Assembly: GCF_009389715.1 (NCBI RefSeq)
Contig: NW_024067681.1
Span: forward strand, 1,322,001 to 1,386,000
Source of the DNA: Phoenix dactylifera
Taxonomy: Eukaryota; Streptophyta; Magnoliopsida; Arecales; Arecaceae
Direction of reading: 5' to 3'
DNA: 64,000 nt
This document shows, piece by piece, positions 48,170-59,862 of this stretch. The notes under the pieces were generated by a model that saw nothing but the letters and a program-made list of their open reading frames with translations, was not told the DNA's origin and did not search any database. Made by a program: the position numbers and the translations under genes. How positions within the stretch are numbered: the first letter of the stretch is position 1; every line of letters begins with the position of its first letter.

Positions 48170-49026
48170 GGTAGTTCTATATACACCCCCCCTATTGCTC
48201 AGGACACCCCCCAAAAACCAAAAAAAAAATACCCAAACTAACCTTTAGTGTAATTACCATATTGCCCTTGAAATTTTCTCATACACCCCCCTTCCTCCTC
48301 CTCCGTTTCGTTTTGAAAAGAAAAAAAAAAAACACCCCTCAAACCCCCCTTAAACCCCTCCTCCCCCGTTCCCCCTTCTCCCTCTCGTCGCCGGCATTCT
48401 CCCGATCTCCGACCACCTCGCCGGCTTCTCCCGGAACCACCTCGCCGGCTTCTCCCGAAATTTTTTTTTTCACGGTTCGTGCTCCGTTCGGCACTGGATC
48501 GCCGAACAAAAGGCTTCTGTTCGGCTGAACAGTGCCGAACAGAAGCCTTCTGTTCGGCAACCCTCAACCGAACAGATCTGTTCGGCTGCACAGTGCCGAA
48601 CAGAAGGCTTCTGTCCGGCACTGTTCAGCCGAACAGAAGCCTTTTGTTCGGCGATCCAGTGCCGAACGGAGCACGAACCGTGAAAAAAAAAATTTCGGGA
48701 GAAGCCGGCGAGGTGGTTCCGGGAGAAGCCGGCGAGGTGGTCGGAGATCGGGAGAATGCCGGCGACGAGAGGGAGAAGGGGGAACGGGGGGGTTTTGGGC
48801 GTTGGTGAGGTGTTTTGGAGGGGAAGAGCGGGGTGGGGGGGGGGGGGGGTTTGGGGGGTGTAGAGAGCAATTTAGGTGAGGGGGTGGGGAGGGTGGGGGG
48901 TAATTTAGGAATTTTTAATTTTTTAGGGGTGTCCTTAGCAAATGGGGGGGTGTAGAGAGTATTTAATTTTTTTTTAATTTTGGGGGGTGTCCTGAGCAAT
49001 AGGGGGGGTGTATATAGAACCACCCC
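48170..49026. mobile_element. long foldback (Mutator-like) element
   Basis: An insertion of about 857 bp with long inverted arms. Left end GGTAGTTCTATATACACCCC; right end, inverted, GGTGGTTCTATATACACCCC. A flanking repeat AAAGTGGGG on both sides fits an 8-9-bp Mutator-type TSD, with the exact edge blurred by a G run. Inner arms (about 48375-48570 and 48575-48770) are almost perfectly complementary and built from short inverted ttcggc/gccgaa words. The right arm contains a second degenerate terminus near 48930-48960 (ggtgtccttagcaaat). The site is empty in copy 1 (32738). Reading frames here are mirror-image low-complexity shadows. Confidence 0.8.
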
Positions 49027-49236
49027 AAAGTGGGGGAGGCTTATTTGGTGAAGGGTCCAAAGAGCATCGACCAAGCTAGGGCAATGGAGCATGATGGAAT
49101 TGGACGAGAAGAGGCTAACATGCCAAGAGGTTTCTGATAATCAAATCCTATGGATTCGATTTCATCCACCCAGAAATACAAAGACGTATAAAGCTATTGT
49201 GCCTTCCCAAACTTAGAAGAAGAAATATTCTTGCCT

Positions 49237-50474
49237 AAATTAGTACAATATATAAATAATTAAAGTTATTTCAACTATATAAAATATAAGTAGAAATAAT
49301 AACCAAATTTATAATAATTTTAAAGGACCTCAAACTTTAATAACATGTACGGTTGAAATAAATTAGACAGATCAAACATCAATATATCCAAAATTTATGT
49401 CTATTCTTCTTGGATGAATATGTGTTTGAATTTGGATATTAATCAAATATTACTTGTATTTGTATTTGTTTTAGATCGATTCAGGCATGTTTCAAATATT
49501 GACAAATATGGATACTTTATGGATATAAACCATATACTAAAATTTTGTGGTCAAAATATTATTTCATGAGTATATAAATCTCCCACCTTTGTTGTTATTT
49601 CAAAGAGCTACATAATCATATAGAAAGTTGATAAAGATATAATTGCATCCATTTACTCATATTTTTAGTGAATGCTAATAACTGTTACTTTGATTATTAA
49701 GGATATAATCCACCAAATCAAAAATGATATTGTATAGGAAGCATAATATGTTATTATTATCACTTATTTATCTTTTGAATTGAAGACAGCTATATCAAAC
49801 TGAATAAATTTGCAAACTCAGCTTGATACCAGATTTTTTTTAAATGTAGATAAGGATTGGATATTGATGGCCACGCCCCAATAGAATATATTTGATCTAT
49901 AAGAAAAAATTGAGATTGGTTTTGCATCAAATAAATTGATTGATTTGCTCGTTATAGGATAAGATGAGCTTGGAGCTTAGGGATGGCAATCATGCCAGGT
50001 CGGGTCAGATACAGATTAGGGCAGACAATCCCAAACTTGAAATTGACTTGTATATTAAATAGGACAGGATTTCAAACCTAAACGTATAATAATCAAATAA
50101 CCTGATAGACTCTCCTAACTTGTTTAACAGCTTGACTAGGCACACAAGGCTAGCAAGCACGACGGTGGACTTGGATAATGGGGCCATGCCAACCATGGAT
50201 GGTTGAAGCTGCTTAGCCATTGTTAGCAAGGCTATTCAAGTAATTATCTGGAATTCGCCCCTCAAACAAAAGAAAAGTGATCCATTGCTCTTAGAACATG
50301 GTAAGGAAAAAAAAAACTAAGATCTCGAACCTAATCCATTCGTCCATCAAGGAATAAATCTTTTAGCTCATGCGAATGAGAGCGATGCGAAAAGAAAGGA
50401 TGGAATCAAAATCCAAAGAGACCAATCGACCTTAGTTGCCACAACTGATGAGAGGAGATGGTGGGAAATAGTTT
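49237..50474. other. gene-free duplicated stretch
   Basis: Counterpart of 35552-36435 and 37333-37750. It holds the hAT-like tagggatggcaatcatgcc segment near 49979 and no gene. Confidence 0.5.
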
Positions 50475-51300
50475 CACTACCAGAAAACACGCGTATAGTG
50501 ACGGGAAATTAGTGACGGACCGTTATCAGTTACTATTTGTGACGGCTTAGTGACCGACAGAAATTTGGTCACCGTGGTGTAAACTTAGTGACCGTTTAGT
50601 GACAGACCGGTTACAGAATGCGCGGGTGGGATGGGCGCCAAACCTTAGTGACCATCATAGTGACGGGGTATCTGTCAGCAATATGATAACCAAAATTGCA
50701 ACCAGACAGTGACAAATGTAGCCGTCACAAATATAGTAACCCTAGTATTTATAAATTTTTAAAAGATTATTTTTGGCAGTAACAGATTATTGACAAAAAT
50801 TTCTGTCACCAAATTTAATTTTTAATTCCAAAAATATTAAAAATATTATTTTTGAGTAAACCTAAATTAAAAGAAAAGATAAAAGGAGGAATATCCAAAA
50901 TGAAACTAAGTGTGCCCGCCGTTCCGCCCAAATTTCTTCGATAATCCAAATTCCAATCGCTCTCTATAAAACTCAAATTTCTTCTTCTCATTTTAAAATC
51001 TCATGGTGTCGGCCATGACCCATTTGCACCCCTATTGCAAGTTTCCTGCTTTATAAAATTTTTTTACCATGCTTTATAGTTCAAAAATATTTTTGCCTTG
51101 CAAGTCCCGTCCAATCAGCCTTATAAATAAAAAATAATTTGATATGAAATTTGGCTTGCAAACCGATTTAGCCCAAATCAGCCTTAGATATACAATTTGG
51201 CTTGCAAACCAACTTAACAAAAACCCTAACCTTTTCCTTCCCTTCCCTTCCCCTCCCTCGCTGAGAGCAGCCGCCGAACCCCCCCCCCCCCCCCCCCCGC

Positions 51301-51983
51301 CCCCACTCCCTCGCCCCCCCGGTTCGGGACCCCAGCCTGGCGCATTACCGCCCCTGTAAACCTTCATCGGCGGGGAGAAATCACCACCATCCGCTGCAAA
51401 GCCGGTCGTCTCGACGCCCTTCGCATCCCCTCGTTCCGAACCCGCAGCCCGCTCAGACTCCCGCGGTAAGAACCTAACCCCCCCCTCCTCCCTCCTCTTC
51501 TATGGCCATCTGGCGATTAGGTTTAGGGTTTTCTCTGATCCAGTTATCCAAGTTCTTCAGGCCGCCGTTGCCCTCTTCTTCTCATTCTTCGATCCGATCC
51601 AAACCAACCGGGCGTTTGATCCCTTGATTTCTCGAGTTCTTCCCCACTCCCTCGCCCCCCCGGTTCGGGACCCCAACCTGGCGCATTACCGCCCCTGTAA
51701 ACCTTCATCGGCGGGGAGAAATCACCACCATCCGCTGCAAAGCCGGTCGTCTCGACGCCCTTCGCATCCCCTCGTTCCGAACCCGCAGCCCGCTCAGACT
51801 CCCGCGGTAAGAACCTAACCCCCCCCCCCCCCCCCCCCCCCTCCTCCCTCCTCTTCTATGGCCATCTGGCGATTAGGTTTAGGGTTTTCTCTGATTTATC
51901 CAAGTTCTTCAGGCCGCCGTTGCCCTCTTCTTCTCATTCTTCGATCCCACTGCCATTTGTATGTTGATTAAACATATGTTTCC
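51301..51983. repeat. 341-bp GC-rich tandem duplication inside the CACTA element
   Basis: Unit 1 starts at 51301 and unit 2 at 51642 (ccccactccctcgccc); they are near-identical for about 300 bp. Each contains ccgcggtaagaacc, a possible splice donor, and a pyrimidine-rich segment with gcgattaggtttagggttttc, reminiscent of a host-gene 5' leader and first intron. They differ in C-run length (51477-51486 versus 51818-51841). A preceding C run lies at 51281-51298. It may be a leader or promoter for TNPD or a captured host leader. Confidence 0.8.
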
Positions 51984-52494
51984 CGAGAGGAGGGATTTTT
52001 CATCCCTTCTCTTTTTTGGTTTTGGTATGTATGTATGTAGGTGTTCTTCTGGTTAGTAAATGCATCTATTTGTTACTCTGCTGATAGAATTAGAATTTTC
52101 AAAATTTTAATTGCTACTTTGATTTATGTTCTCCTTGTTGTCCATTTGCAGTCCAACTTGCTTGAGTGGAGAGACTTGTCTAAAATAAGCTCTGTTTAAA
52201 AAAATCTTAAACCCATATGCCAGCTCTGTTGTAATTTCATATGAAAATAAGCTCATGTATTTTAGATCTTTGATGGTTTCTTTTGCCAGCTCTGTTGTAA
52301 ATTTAAAATAAGCTCTGTTGAAAAATAAGCTGTTGAAATTTTGAGGGTTGATGGGTTGGGATTATGTAAAGTTCATGGATTTTAATTTTTTCGTCATGTT
52401 ATTCATTTTTACAATCATTGTTCATCTGCAAGGAATAATGGAAAGTGGTGGAAAGTGGTGTTGCTTCATGGTTGTGAGTTATTTCCAGTGTGCA

Positions 52495-52557
52495 ATCAAG
52501 AAGCTGGTCAAAAAGCTTGCTAAGAAGTACCATGCTTTCCTAGCATCAGAGGCGATC
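52495..52557 (+). pseudogene. captured fragment of ribosomal protein L10a (uL1)
   Basis: Within an 78-codon open frame (52348-52584), residues KKLVKKLAKKYHAFLASEAI match a conserved internal stretch of eukaryotic 60S ribosomal protein L10a (…NKNKKLVKKLAKKY.AFLASE..IKQIPR in the family). The match stops at SEAI; the next residues (MYIHIC) are unrelated, and the upstream residues (MVVSYFQCAI) are also foreign. About 60 bp of a host exon thus seem to sit in the transposon between its 5' end and the transposase. Identification is from memory of the family sequence; the run is short but very characteristic. Confidence 0.7.
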
Positions 52558-52974
52558 ATGTATATTCACATTTGTTCTATGTGAAGCAGATAGTATTCCA
52601 TATGTAAATTTGGATGATTTGACTTGTATTCCTTGTCTTTGTAAAGATTAAATGCTTTTTGAATATTGCTGGTATTAGATGAATGAACAGATAACTTGTA
52701 AAGGTTAATTCCTTATGTTCAGCTTTTTGTAAAGATTGAATGCCTTCTTAATGTCAATGATGCTGGGACAAGATTGAATGACTTATTTTTGTCATGCTTA
52801 TGATAACTTCTCATCTTCATAAATATCATACCAGTTTTTGTTTCTTTTACATTTTTTACGATCTTGCCTTTCGTGTTTTTAATGGTTCGGTTTTTCTTAT
52901 GTTGTTTTCTTTTTTTATCATCTCTCTAATATTTTCTAGGCTTTCTTATGTTGTTTTATTTTTTTGATTTTTAG

Positions 52975-55900
52975 AGGAACTATGTCAGTTGTTGAATATA
53001 AGAGCTGAGTTCTGTGATGGAGTTAAAGGGTTCCTTGAGTTTGCATTTACTCAGTTAGAGTATTGTAGTGGTGATAAGATTAGATGCCCTTGTATAAGAT
53101 GTGACAACCAGAAATTTCTTAACCGTGATACGGTCAATGTTCATCTGTTGAGAAAGGGGTTTACACCGGGATATTCAACATGGTTTGCACATGGGGAGTT
53201 ACTTGGTGCAGTTGCTCCTGTAAGTACAAGTGCAGTAGAAGCATCCACATCAATGGATGTTGGTTGTGAACATGGTCAGCAATATAGAACCATGGTGATG
53301 GAAGCTATGGGTCCAGAAGAGGAACTTCATTTGAGAAGTGCATTTGAAGTTAATCATGAGGAAGAACCAAACAAGGATGCTGCAGATTTTTATTCTTTGT
53401 TGAAAGATGCAGAAGTACCTTTGTGGGAAGGGTGTAAAAAACACTCTAAGTTATCTGCTATTAGTCAATTATTAAATTGCAAGTCTGAATTTAATATGAG
53501 TATATCTTGCTATGATCGAATCATGAAAATAGTGAAGAATATGTTGCCGGAAAGTGAGAAGCTGCCCTCTGATTTCTATCAATCAAAGAAGATGCTTCGG
53601 AAGTTGGGGTTGGAGTATACAAGTATTGATGTTTGTGAGAATAATTGTATGCTATTCTATAAGGAAACAGAGAATTTAATTGAGTGTACTATTTGTGGTC
53701 ATCCTCGTTATAAACTCAGAAGAAATGATGGTGGTGGTAGAAGAAAAGATGTTCCTTATAGAAGGTTGCGATATCTTCCAATAACACCAAGACTTCAGAG
53801 GCTTTTTATGTCAAGCAGAACGGCTGAACTCATGTCATGGCATGTGAAGGGAGGTGATTCAGATGAGATGGTGCATCCTGCTTGTGGGGAGGCTTGGAAG
53901 CACTTTGACCGCATTCATCCATCCTTTTCTACCGAGCCTCGTAATGTTAGACTTGGGTTATGTACGGATGGATTTAACCCCTTTAGCCAATCAGCTCGTC
54001 CTTATTCTTGTTGGCCAGTTTTCGTAACAGTTTACAATCTTCCACCATCAATATGTATGAAACGACCCTACATTTTTCTAAGTTTAGTCATTTCTGGACC
54101 TAAGAGCCCTGGCAAAAGTATTGATGTCTTGCTTAGGCCTTTGATTGATGAACTTAAAATATTATGGGAAGTAGGGGTCACCACTTATGACATCTTTAGA
54201 AAAGAGAATTTTCAAATGAAGGCAGTTTTATTATGGACTATCAATGATTTTCCTGCATATGGCATGCTTTCAGGATGGAGTACGCATGGAAAGTTGGCCT
54301 GCCCGTATTGTATGGAGAACTCAAAAACATTTACACTACAACATGGTGGGAAGACTTCTTTTTTTGACTGCCATCGTCAATTCTTGCCCATGGACCATGC
54401 ATACAGATACCAAGTTGATAGTTTCTTCAATGGTAGAATAGAGACAGACCCCCCACCTCGTCGACTGTCTGGTGAGGAGTTGAAAAATAGGATCTCTGCT
54501 TTGCCTAATATAACTTTTGGTTTGAAAGCTCCTAAGCACACCATTCCTGGATTCGGTAAAGATCATAATTGGGTGAAAAGGAGCATATTTTGGGAGTTGC
54601 CCTATTGGCATACACTACTTATTCGACATAATTTAGATGTCATGCATATTGTTCGGAATGTGTTTCTCAATATATTTTACACTTGTATGGATGTAAAAGG
54701 GAAGACTAAAGATAATGTGAAAGCAAGGCAAGATTTGGAGTTGTATTGCAAGCGTCCTAAGTTGAGGATTCAATTTGTTAATGGAAAGCTAGTTAAGCCT
54801 CCAGCTTCCTATGTATTGTCCAAAGACCAAGCAATGGAGGTCTGCGAGTGGGTGAAAGGGTTAAGACTGCCTGATGGATATGCTTCAAACATATCGAAGT
54901 GTGTTAACCTGGATGATTATAAGTTTTACGGGTTAAAAAGTCACGATTGTCATGTTTTCATGCTGAGATTGCTTCCAATTGCATTCCGTGAAGTATTGCC
55001 AGCACCAGTGTGGGATGCATTGACAGAATTAAGCTGTTACTTTAGAGATTTATGCAGCACAACTTTGCGTGTCCAAGATATGGAGGTTCTTGAGAAAAAT
55101 ATTGTGGTAACTCTCTGCAAACTTGAGAAGATATTCCCTCCTGCATTTTTTGACTCAATGGAGCACTTACCTGTTCATCTAGCTTATGAAGCTAAGGTTG
55201 GGGGGCCCGTGCAGTACAGATGGATGTACCCCTTTGAAAGGTAACAATTTCTGTAAATCCATTAATATAGTTTCTTTGTATTCATTAAATTTGAGAAATT
55301 AACATATTAATCTTATTTATAGGCTTATGCATGATATAAAGCAGAAGGTAAAGAATCGAGCATCGATTGAAGGTTCTATTGTCGAGGCTTACATCATAGA
55401 AGAAATATCAACTTTCTGTTCGCATTATTTTGAGCCTTCTATACAAACAAGGTTAAATCAAGTTCCCCGTAATGAAGATGAAGGGGAGTTTGATCTCGTG
55501 GATCGTCTATCCATTTTTACTCATCAAGGTCGACCTTTTGGAAAACCTTCTGCAAGGCATTTGACTACTCAGGAGTTTAATGCTGCTGAGTTATATGTTC
55601 TTCTTAATTGTGTGGAGGTTCAACCTTTTGGAAAGTAAGTTACACAAGTACTTAATTATAATCATGCTTAAAAATGCATATGGAGTACAATATATGTGAT
55701 TATAGCTTTTGTCTTGTAGGTATTTTGATGATTATATCCGGCAATCTTGTCCAAATATAAGCCAAATTGATTTGGAAAGACGACGCGAAATGGAGTTTCC
55801 GGCTTGGTTTAGATCATATGTGAGCTGTAAATTCATAAATATAATAATAAATTAGACTTTCACTTGATTTATTCTTACGATATTATTTTTATCATGCTAG

Positions 55901-56629
55901 GTTAATGACAGTAAAAATCATGTTGATGGGCGCTTAAAGGACCTATCATATGGCCCTGGGAATAAAGTTAAATGTTATAAAGGCTACTTTGTGAATGGGT
56001 ACAGATTTCACACCAAAGAATATGGAAAGGATAAAAGAACCTTCAACAGTGGTGTGTGCATTAAGGGAAGCAGTTACAATGACTTTGAGAGTGACTATTA
56101 TGGGATGTTGGTTGACATTATCGAGTTAGACTATTTTGGGATTGGTAATAAAGTAGTGTTATTCAAATGTGACTGGTATGACAGAGATAAGGGTATGAAA
56201 GTGCATCCTCAACATGGCCTCGTTGAGATCAATTACAAACTAAGACTTCCAACCAATGATCCGTTTGTATTAGCTCAACAAGCACATCAGGTGTTCTATA
56301 CTGGTTACCCAGGTAAGAAGAAGAATCGAAGATTGTGGTGGGCAGTAATTAAGACAAAAGCTAGAGGTAGGTTCCTTCCTAGTGGGACAGAAGAAAATTT
56401 TTCTGATTTTTATCAAGAAGAAAACTACAGGATTCCTACCCCAATCTCGATGACAGATGAGCTTGATGACCCAGACATTTTGGTTGGTGTTAATAGAGAT
56501 GCAGAAGATATTGATGCAGCAGAAATTGAGTTGACAACTAACCAAATGGAAGAGGATCTTGAGGATGAAGAAGAAGATTTTGAAGATGAACAAACTGAGG
56601 AAGAGGAGCATGAGGCTGAGGAAGATTAA
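52975..56629 (+). CDS. CACTA TNPD-type transposase
   Basis: Four exons recovered: 52975-55240, 55323-55634, 55720-55819 and 55901-56629. All junctions are GT-AG with consistent phase; about 1135 residues, no stops. Order of domains: transposase-associated N-terminal domain (GVKGFLEFAF, CPCIRCDN, HLLRKGFTPGYSTWFAHGE); tnp2 transposase core (LGLCTDGFNPF, GPKSPGKSIDVLL, GWSTHGKLACPYC, HNLDVMHIVRNV); DUF4218-like (HLPVHLAYEAKVGGPVQYRW); DUF4216-like (VDIIELDYFGIGNKVVLFKC, DWYD); acidic tail ending EEDEEEDFEDEQTEEEE. It catalyses excision and reinsertion of the element. The true start is unclear: exon 1 opens at an acceptor AG with no in-frame ATG, so a short upstream exon is needed, or the ATG at 52982, which is one frame off, marks a frameshift. 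Confidence 0.9.
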
Positions 56630-56809
56630 AATACAACATGCATATTTATGAATGCTAATATAACTAATTTTAGACTTATAAATTATAGTTGTGCAGACAT
56701 GAGAAAGAGCAAAGAGAAAGCAACAGGTCCACTGATTGTTCTTTACTTTGATTGAATTTGTTGACATTTACATTGTGAAATAACTATAACTTTTTATTGT
56801 TGTGCAGTT

Positions 56810-58478
56810 ATGGCCAAGAAAAAAGGGAAAGCAATAGGTAATGGAAAAGCAGCTTTAATACTGGCTGCTACTCAAGTTCCTCCTCAACCTCCTAGGTTGC
56901 CTGAGCGTGTCGAGGAATTTCATGATGATGATGATTACATTCCTGATGGGGACATGATTGAAGAGTTGGATGCAAATGAAGAAATAAATGATGAAGAAAT
57001 GAATGGTGCAGTGCAAAATCATGAGGATACAATGAATGAGGATCAGATGAATGATGAACTTGGAATTGATCCAAGACAGAGCAATGGCCCAGAACCAACC
57101 CTTAAAGCCCCTGTTGATGCAAATGGAAAAGTGATTGTTAGGTGCAAAAGAGGAATGTATGAAAATATCACTTTCTTATATCACTAATTTGAATTTATGT
57201 GTTTGTTGCATTTAAAGTATTTAATTTATTTTCTAATGAATATTTTTTAAATTGCAGGTTTCTTGATTATGAGGTCAGTCACAAAGCTGTTGCTATCATG
57301 CGCCAATTTTTTAATGGTCCGTGGTTGTCATGGAGGGAGGTCCCTACACATGCTAAAGTTGGAATGTGGAACAAATTTGAGGTGATGTAATTAATTTATA
57401 TTTCTTATCATTAACTTTTGCCCTTAACAAATAGTAAGTCTGATTACTTGCGATCTATATATTGTTAGGAGATACACACAATTCTTCCAGGACAATTGCA
57501 TCATGTGCATGAAGTTTGGAACAAGCATTGTCAGCGACGATTGACAACCTCATTAGGGAAGGTCAGAAGCCAAAAGCTTCTGGAAGCAAAAGGAGATTTA
57601 AACAAAGCCCGTGATAAACCCCCTAATTGGATCTCTAGAGAAAATTGGAATAAGCTAATTGATATTTGGATCTCTCCAAAATGGAAGAAGAAATCAGAAG
57701 CCAACAAAAATAATAGAAACACCATGAAGAACGGTAGCATCTCTAAACACTGTGGAGGATCAATCACATTTGTGAATCATGACGAACGATTGGTACATAT
57801 CTTTATTCAATTAGATTTCTATAATAATTTTTATATTATTGTTCAGTCATCTTAAATTAGCCCATTATATGTTAATGAATTTTTTCTTTTCTCTTTTGTA
57901 GAAATTAAAGTTAGGCAGGGAGCCAACAATAGTTGAATCTTTTAATCGGACGCATAAGACAAAGCAAGGCATGGGAGGATATGTAGATAAGAGAAGTGAA
58001 GCTGTCATGGTAAGTATAATTTTTTTATGATTCATAAATATTATTGAACTTGCTCATGTTTATCTCTTGTTTGATCCACCATAATGTTTTTCTCTTCTTT
58101 TAAATCAACTGGCAGGCAAAGTATTCAGCTGAATACTCCAAAAAATATGGTGATGCCTCCACCTCAGATGCTCCTCCACGTGATTATGACTTGTGGTTTG
58201 AGGCAACTGGTGTCCCAACTCATGGCCATGTCTATGGCTTTAGTCCCCTAGAGGATCTCACTGGAATTATTGGGCAATCATCATCTGCTTCCACCTCTAC
58301 AAGTCAAGCTCCAGAGCTGTACACTCATGAAGACCTTCTACGTATTCTTGAGCAGGAAAAGAAAAAATGGCAAGAGGAGGTTCTTCAAAAGATGAGAGAA
58401 GAGATTGGCTTTGGACCAAGGCATGCAGATCGGGGGAGTAATGGTGATTCTGGTTCTGCTGATCATGCTTCATTATAA
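56810..58478 (+). CDS. CACTA TNPA/Transposase_24 (Ptta/En/Spm)-type protein
   Basis: Five exons: 56810-57156, 57258-57381, 57469-57792, 57902-58009 and 58116-58478, all GT-AG with matching phases, total 421 residues. N-terminus MAKKKGKAIGNGK, then an acidic Asp/Glu/Asn-rich segment. The conserved domain follows: FNGPWLSWREVP, MWNKFE (exon 2); WISRENWNKLIDIWISPKWKKKSEANK (exon 3); REPTIVESFNRTHKTKQGMG and YVDKRSEAVM (exon 4). The C-terminus has a coiled-coil-like LLRILEQEKKKWQEEVLQKM. Family members bind subterminal repeats and assist the transposase. It lies about 180 bp downstream of TNPD in the same orientation; in En/Spm both proteins come from one alternatively spliced transcript, so a joint transcript is possible. 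Confidence 0.9.
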
Positions 58479-59712
58479 TTGTTTTTGCCTTAGATGATAG
58501 GTCTTTGCATTCCTAGGAGGAATGAAATCTCTGTTGATCTTTATGACATATTTTTAGACTTTGATTTTGATGGATTCAGGACATGTTGATGCCAATTTTG
58601 AATGACATTTAAAATGACTTTTGCGTAATGTTGAATGCCTTTGCTATTAATGATATTATTGTTATTATTATTATGTGCCAATCAATGTACCAAATGTACC
58701 AGGTTATTAGATTGTGATCGGTGACCAAATTTTGGTTACTAAATTGTTTACCAACTATTGTGACGAGCAGTCATAAACTTAGTGACAGGATTTTGGTCAA
58801 TAAAAATTGATTTTGCTCAGCGCGTTTGTAACCAATTAGTGACCGTAAACTTATCACTAGGTCAGTGACGGGATTAATGACAAATGTAGTGACAAAATGT
58901 GTGACCATGTCTGTGACGACTAAATCTGTCACTAAAGGTCGTGACAGATTAGTGACCAAACTTGTGACCGCATTCTGTGACAAAATCAGTGACCAAGTTG
59001 CCTTCGTCACTAACTCCGCAACTGGATAGTGACGGGAAATACATAATTTCTTAAATATTTAATTCTTGAATTTGTAACGGCTTAGTGACGGCGGTTCTGT
59101 CACGGAGGTTAGTGACGGGAATCGCCGCCGTCACGGAGAATTTAGCGACGCGTGTTTTTGCAACGAAGTCAGTGACGGGAGCTCCGGTCACAAATTCCAT
59201 ATTAGTAACCGGAAACACGGTATAGTGACGGGAATCTCCGTCACTATACGCGTGTTTTCTGGTAGTGTTTTGTACTTATGGTACGTACTAGTTGAAAGGC
59301 CCTGGATCCTAGCGATATTGTTGGTCGCAGAACACCAGCTCCTTATATCATTGGCCATGGACAACGGAGAACACATCGGAGGAGGGTGCGGCGGTCAGAG
59401 TCGCACAAGATAAGAAGGGAAGATGGGAAGGAGACGGAGAGAAAGAAGAGCAAAGAATAAAAGGGTGCTCTTAAAACTCTCTAAAAGAGGTAAGTGGCAT
59501 TTAAAGCAGTAAGTGGATGCGATACAAATGGGTTAAGCCAACTTGATCCAATTATTAAATGAGTTAAGAGTCCGAAATTCAAATCCAATCCATCTAATAA
59601 GTAGATTAAACTAGGTGCAGATCGACCTTTTTTAAATTCGAATCTATTTAGTTCGAATCCAATCTATTTATTGCTGGTCATATATATGTGAATTGGAATG
59701 ATGGGTCAGATT

Positions 59713-59862
59713 TGTTGAAAAAAGAAGAATAAGAGAAGAGAATTATATTTTTGCCTATCTATTACAATGTACTAGAGTAGCCTTTACATAGAGTAGGAGG
59801 CTGATGAAGTTTGGTAAGGCCGACTAAGTTGGGCATAATCAATCAATCAATGGATTCTAACA
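59713..59862 (-). mobile_element. short solo LTR (Copia-like)
   Basis: A 150-bp insertion, minus strand TGTTAGAATCC...TTTTCAACA. Flanks AGATT and TGATT give a 4-of-5 TSD. The corresponding copy-1 site (40452, gggtcggattgatgg) is empty. The small size fits a TRIM or short Copia LTR. Confidence 0.75.

Larger units (their letters stand above)
50475..59267 (+). mobile_element. complete CACTA (En/Spm) transposon, 8793 bp
   Basis: Starts CACTACCAGAAAACACGCGT and ends in its exact inverse; the terminal inverted repeat is about 30 bp and perfect. A 3-bp TSD TTT flanks it (50472-50474, 59268-59270), and the uninterrupted site is preserved in copy 1 (about 37727). Subterminal regions (50490-50750 and 58700-59240) are packed with gtgacgg/agtgac repeats in both orientations, the likely TNPA-binding sites. 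It carries a TNPD-type transposase (52975-56629), a TNPA/Transposase_24-type gene (56810-58478), a captured ribosomal-protein fragment (52495-52557) and a 341-bp tandem duplication (51301-51983). The intact ends and open frames suggest recent activity. Confidence 0.95.

Noticed and set aside
48238-48879. Overlapping frames on both strands with NRSLLFG-type repeats
   Set aside because: They are mirror-image translations of the foldback element's inverted repeats, not a protein.
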